Part shown: positions 63,750 through 64,000 of the stretch, in pieces | Numbering within the stretch: position 1 is the first letter of the stretch | Layout: every line of letters starts with the position of its first letter | Assembly: GCF_000524195.1 (NCBI RefSeq) | Contig: NW_020170405.1 | Coordinates: 283,198-347,197 of the forward strand | Direction: 5' to 3' | Origin: Echinococcus granulosus | Lineage: Eukaryota; Platyhelminthes; Cestoda; Cyclophyllidea; Taeniidae | DNA length: 64,000 nt | The notes under the pieces: generated by a model | What the model saw: only the letters and a program-made list of their open reading frames with translations | What the model was told of the DNA's origin: nothing | Database searches by the model: none | Made by a program: the position numbers and the translations under genes

Positions 63750-64000
63750 TATACATGCTGAAATGGGCTGGTTGTGTGTTTAACTCCAGGATTTGGTAGT
63801 GAGCACTTAGGTACCCCGCTATTGTACCTCCTACAAATAGACTGGCCTGCATACCTACCGTAAATCAAATATATGTATTTAGTCAGAATAATGACTTCTT
63901 TAGTCTTCAGCAACATCTCAAGGCGCCAAATTGGTGACAGTGAAAGGCGAGCCACATCTTAAAAGACAGATTATCTTATTTTCACTGCTAAATGATAAAC
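63750..64000 (+). mobile_element. TRIM-like LTR plus internal region, cut by the window end
   Basis: LTR-like block ending GGCGCCAAA at 63930, with GGATTTGGTAGTGAGCACTT near its start. It is followed by TTGGTGACAG and about 60 bp aligning to the interior after the 60435 copy (for example TTTCACTGCTAAATGATAAAC versus TTTCTACTGCTATGTGATAAAC). The element probably continues beyond 64000. Confidence 0.65.

Noticed and set aside
1..64000. CRISPR arrays, bacterial operons, prophage
   Set aside because: No spaced direct repeats or prokaryotic gene organisation; gene structure is clearly eukaryotic.

Overview
The window looks like nuclear DNA of a tapeworm, most likely a taeniid cestode (Taenia/Hydatigera/Echinococcus group). 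Evidence: spliced eukaryotic genes with very short introns (32, 36, 37 and 37 bp) beside kilobase-long ones, a two-repeat DM9 protein of the kind abundant in flatworms, splice-acceptor-like AGs a few bases upstream of many start codons (as expected with spliced-leader trans-splicing), and many diverged copies of a miniature LTR retrotransposon (TGTA...TACA ends, LTR about 185-197 bp) resembling the TRIMs described in taeniids. Species assignment is inference. One 100-bp run of N (38741-38840) marks an assembly gap.

Layout. 1-4057: no confident gene, except a decayed homeodomain-like ORF near 2.9-3.2 kb. 4058-6402 (-): AP-1 clathrin adaptor sigma subunit, recovered from short exons. 7311-8885 (-): NUBP2, the cytosolic Fe-S scaffold ATPase, four exons, 271 aa. 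8989-9555 (-): an RBM7-like RRM protein ending only 103 bp upstream of the NUBP2 start, so the pair may be a trans-spliced operon. 9556-17140: no recognised gene. 17141-18045 (-): DM9-repeat protein, three exons. 21652-22495: a TRIM-like element plus an inverted LTR. 23113-23833 (+): Ran GTPase with two micro-introns. 28607-32054 (-): concentrative nucleoside transporter (SLC28/CNT), ten exons. 33062-37128 (-): a second, tandem CNT copy with two additional introns and several apparent lesions. 43970-46412 (+): DDX18/Has1 RNA helicase, three exons. 48041-59015 (+): an Egalitarian-like protein whose two coding exons are separated by an 8.9-kb intron; no exonuclease domain was found. 59016-64000: no recognised gene, several TRIM LTR copies.

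Most recognised genes are housekeeping: ribosome biogenesis (DDX18), nuclear transport (Ran), RNA surveillance (RBM7), Fe-S assembly (NUBP2), vesicle trafficking (AP1S). The lineage-flavoured parts are the CNT tandem pair (parasitic flatworms salvage purines), the DM9 protein, the Egalitarian-like protein and the TRIM family. All exon structures were deduced by eye from splice signals and family similarity. Exon lengths and phases add up for the complete genes, but no alignment or transcript data were available.
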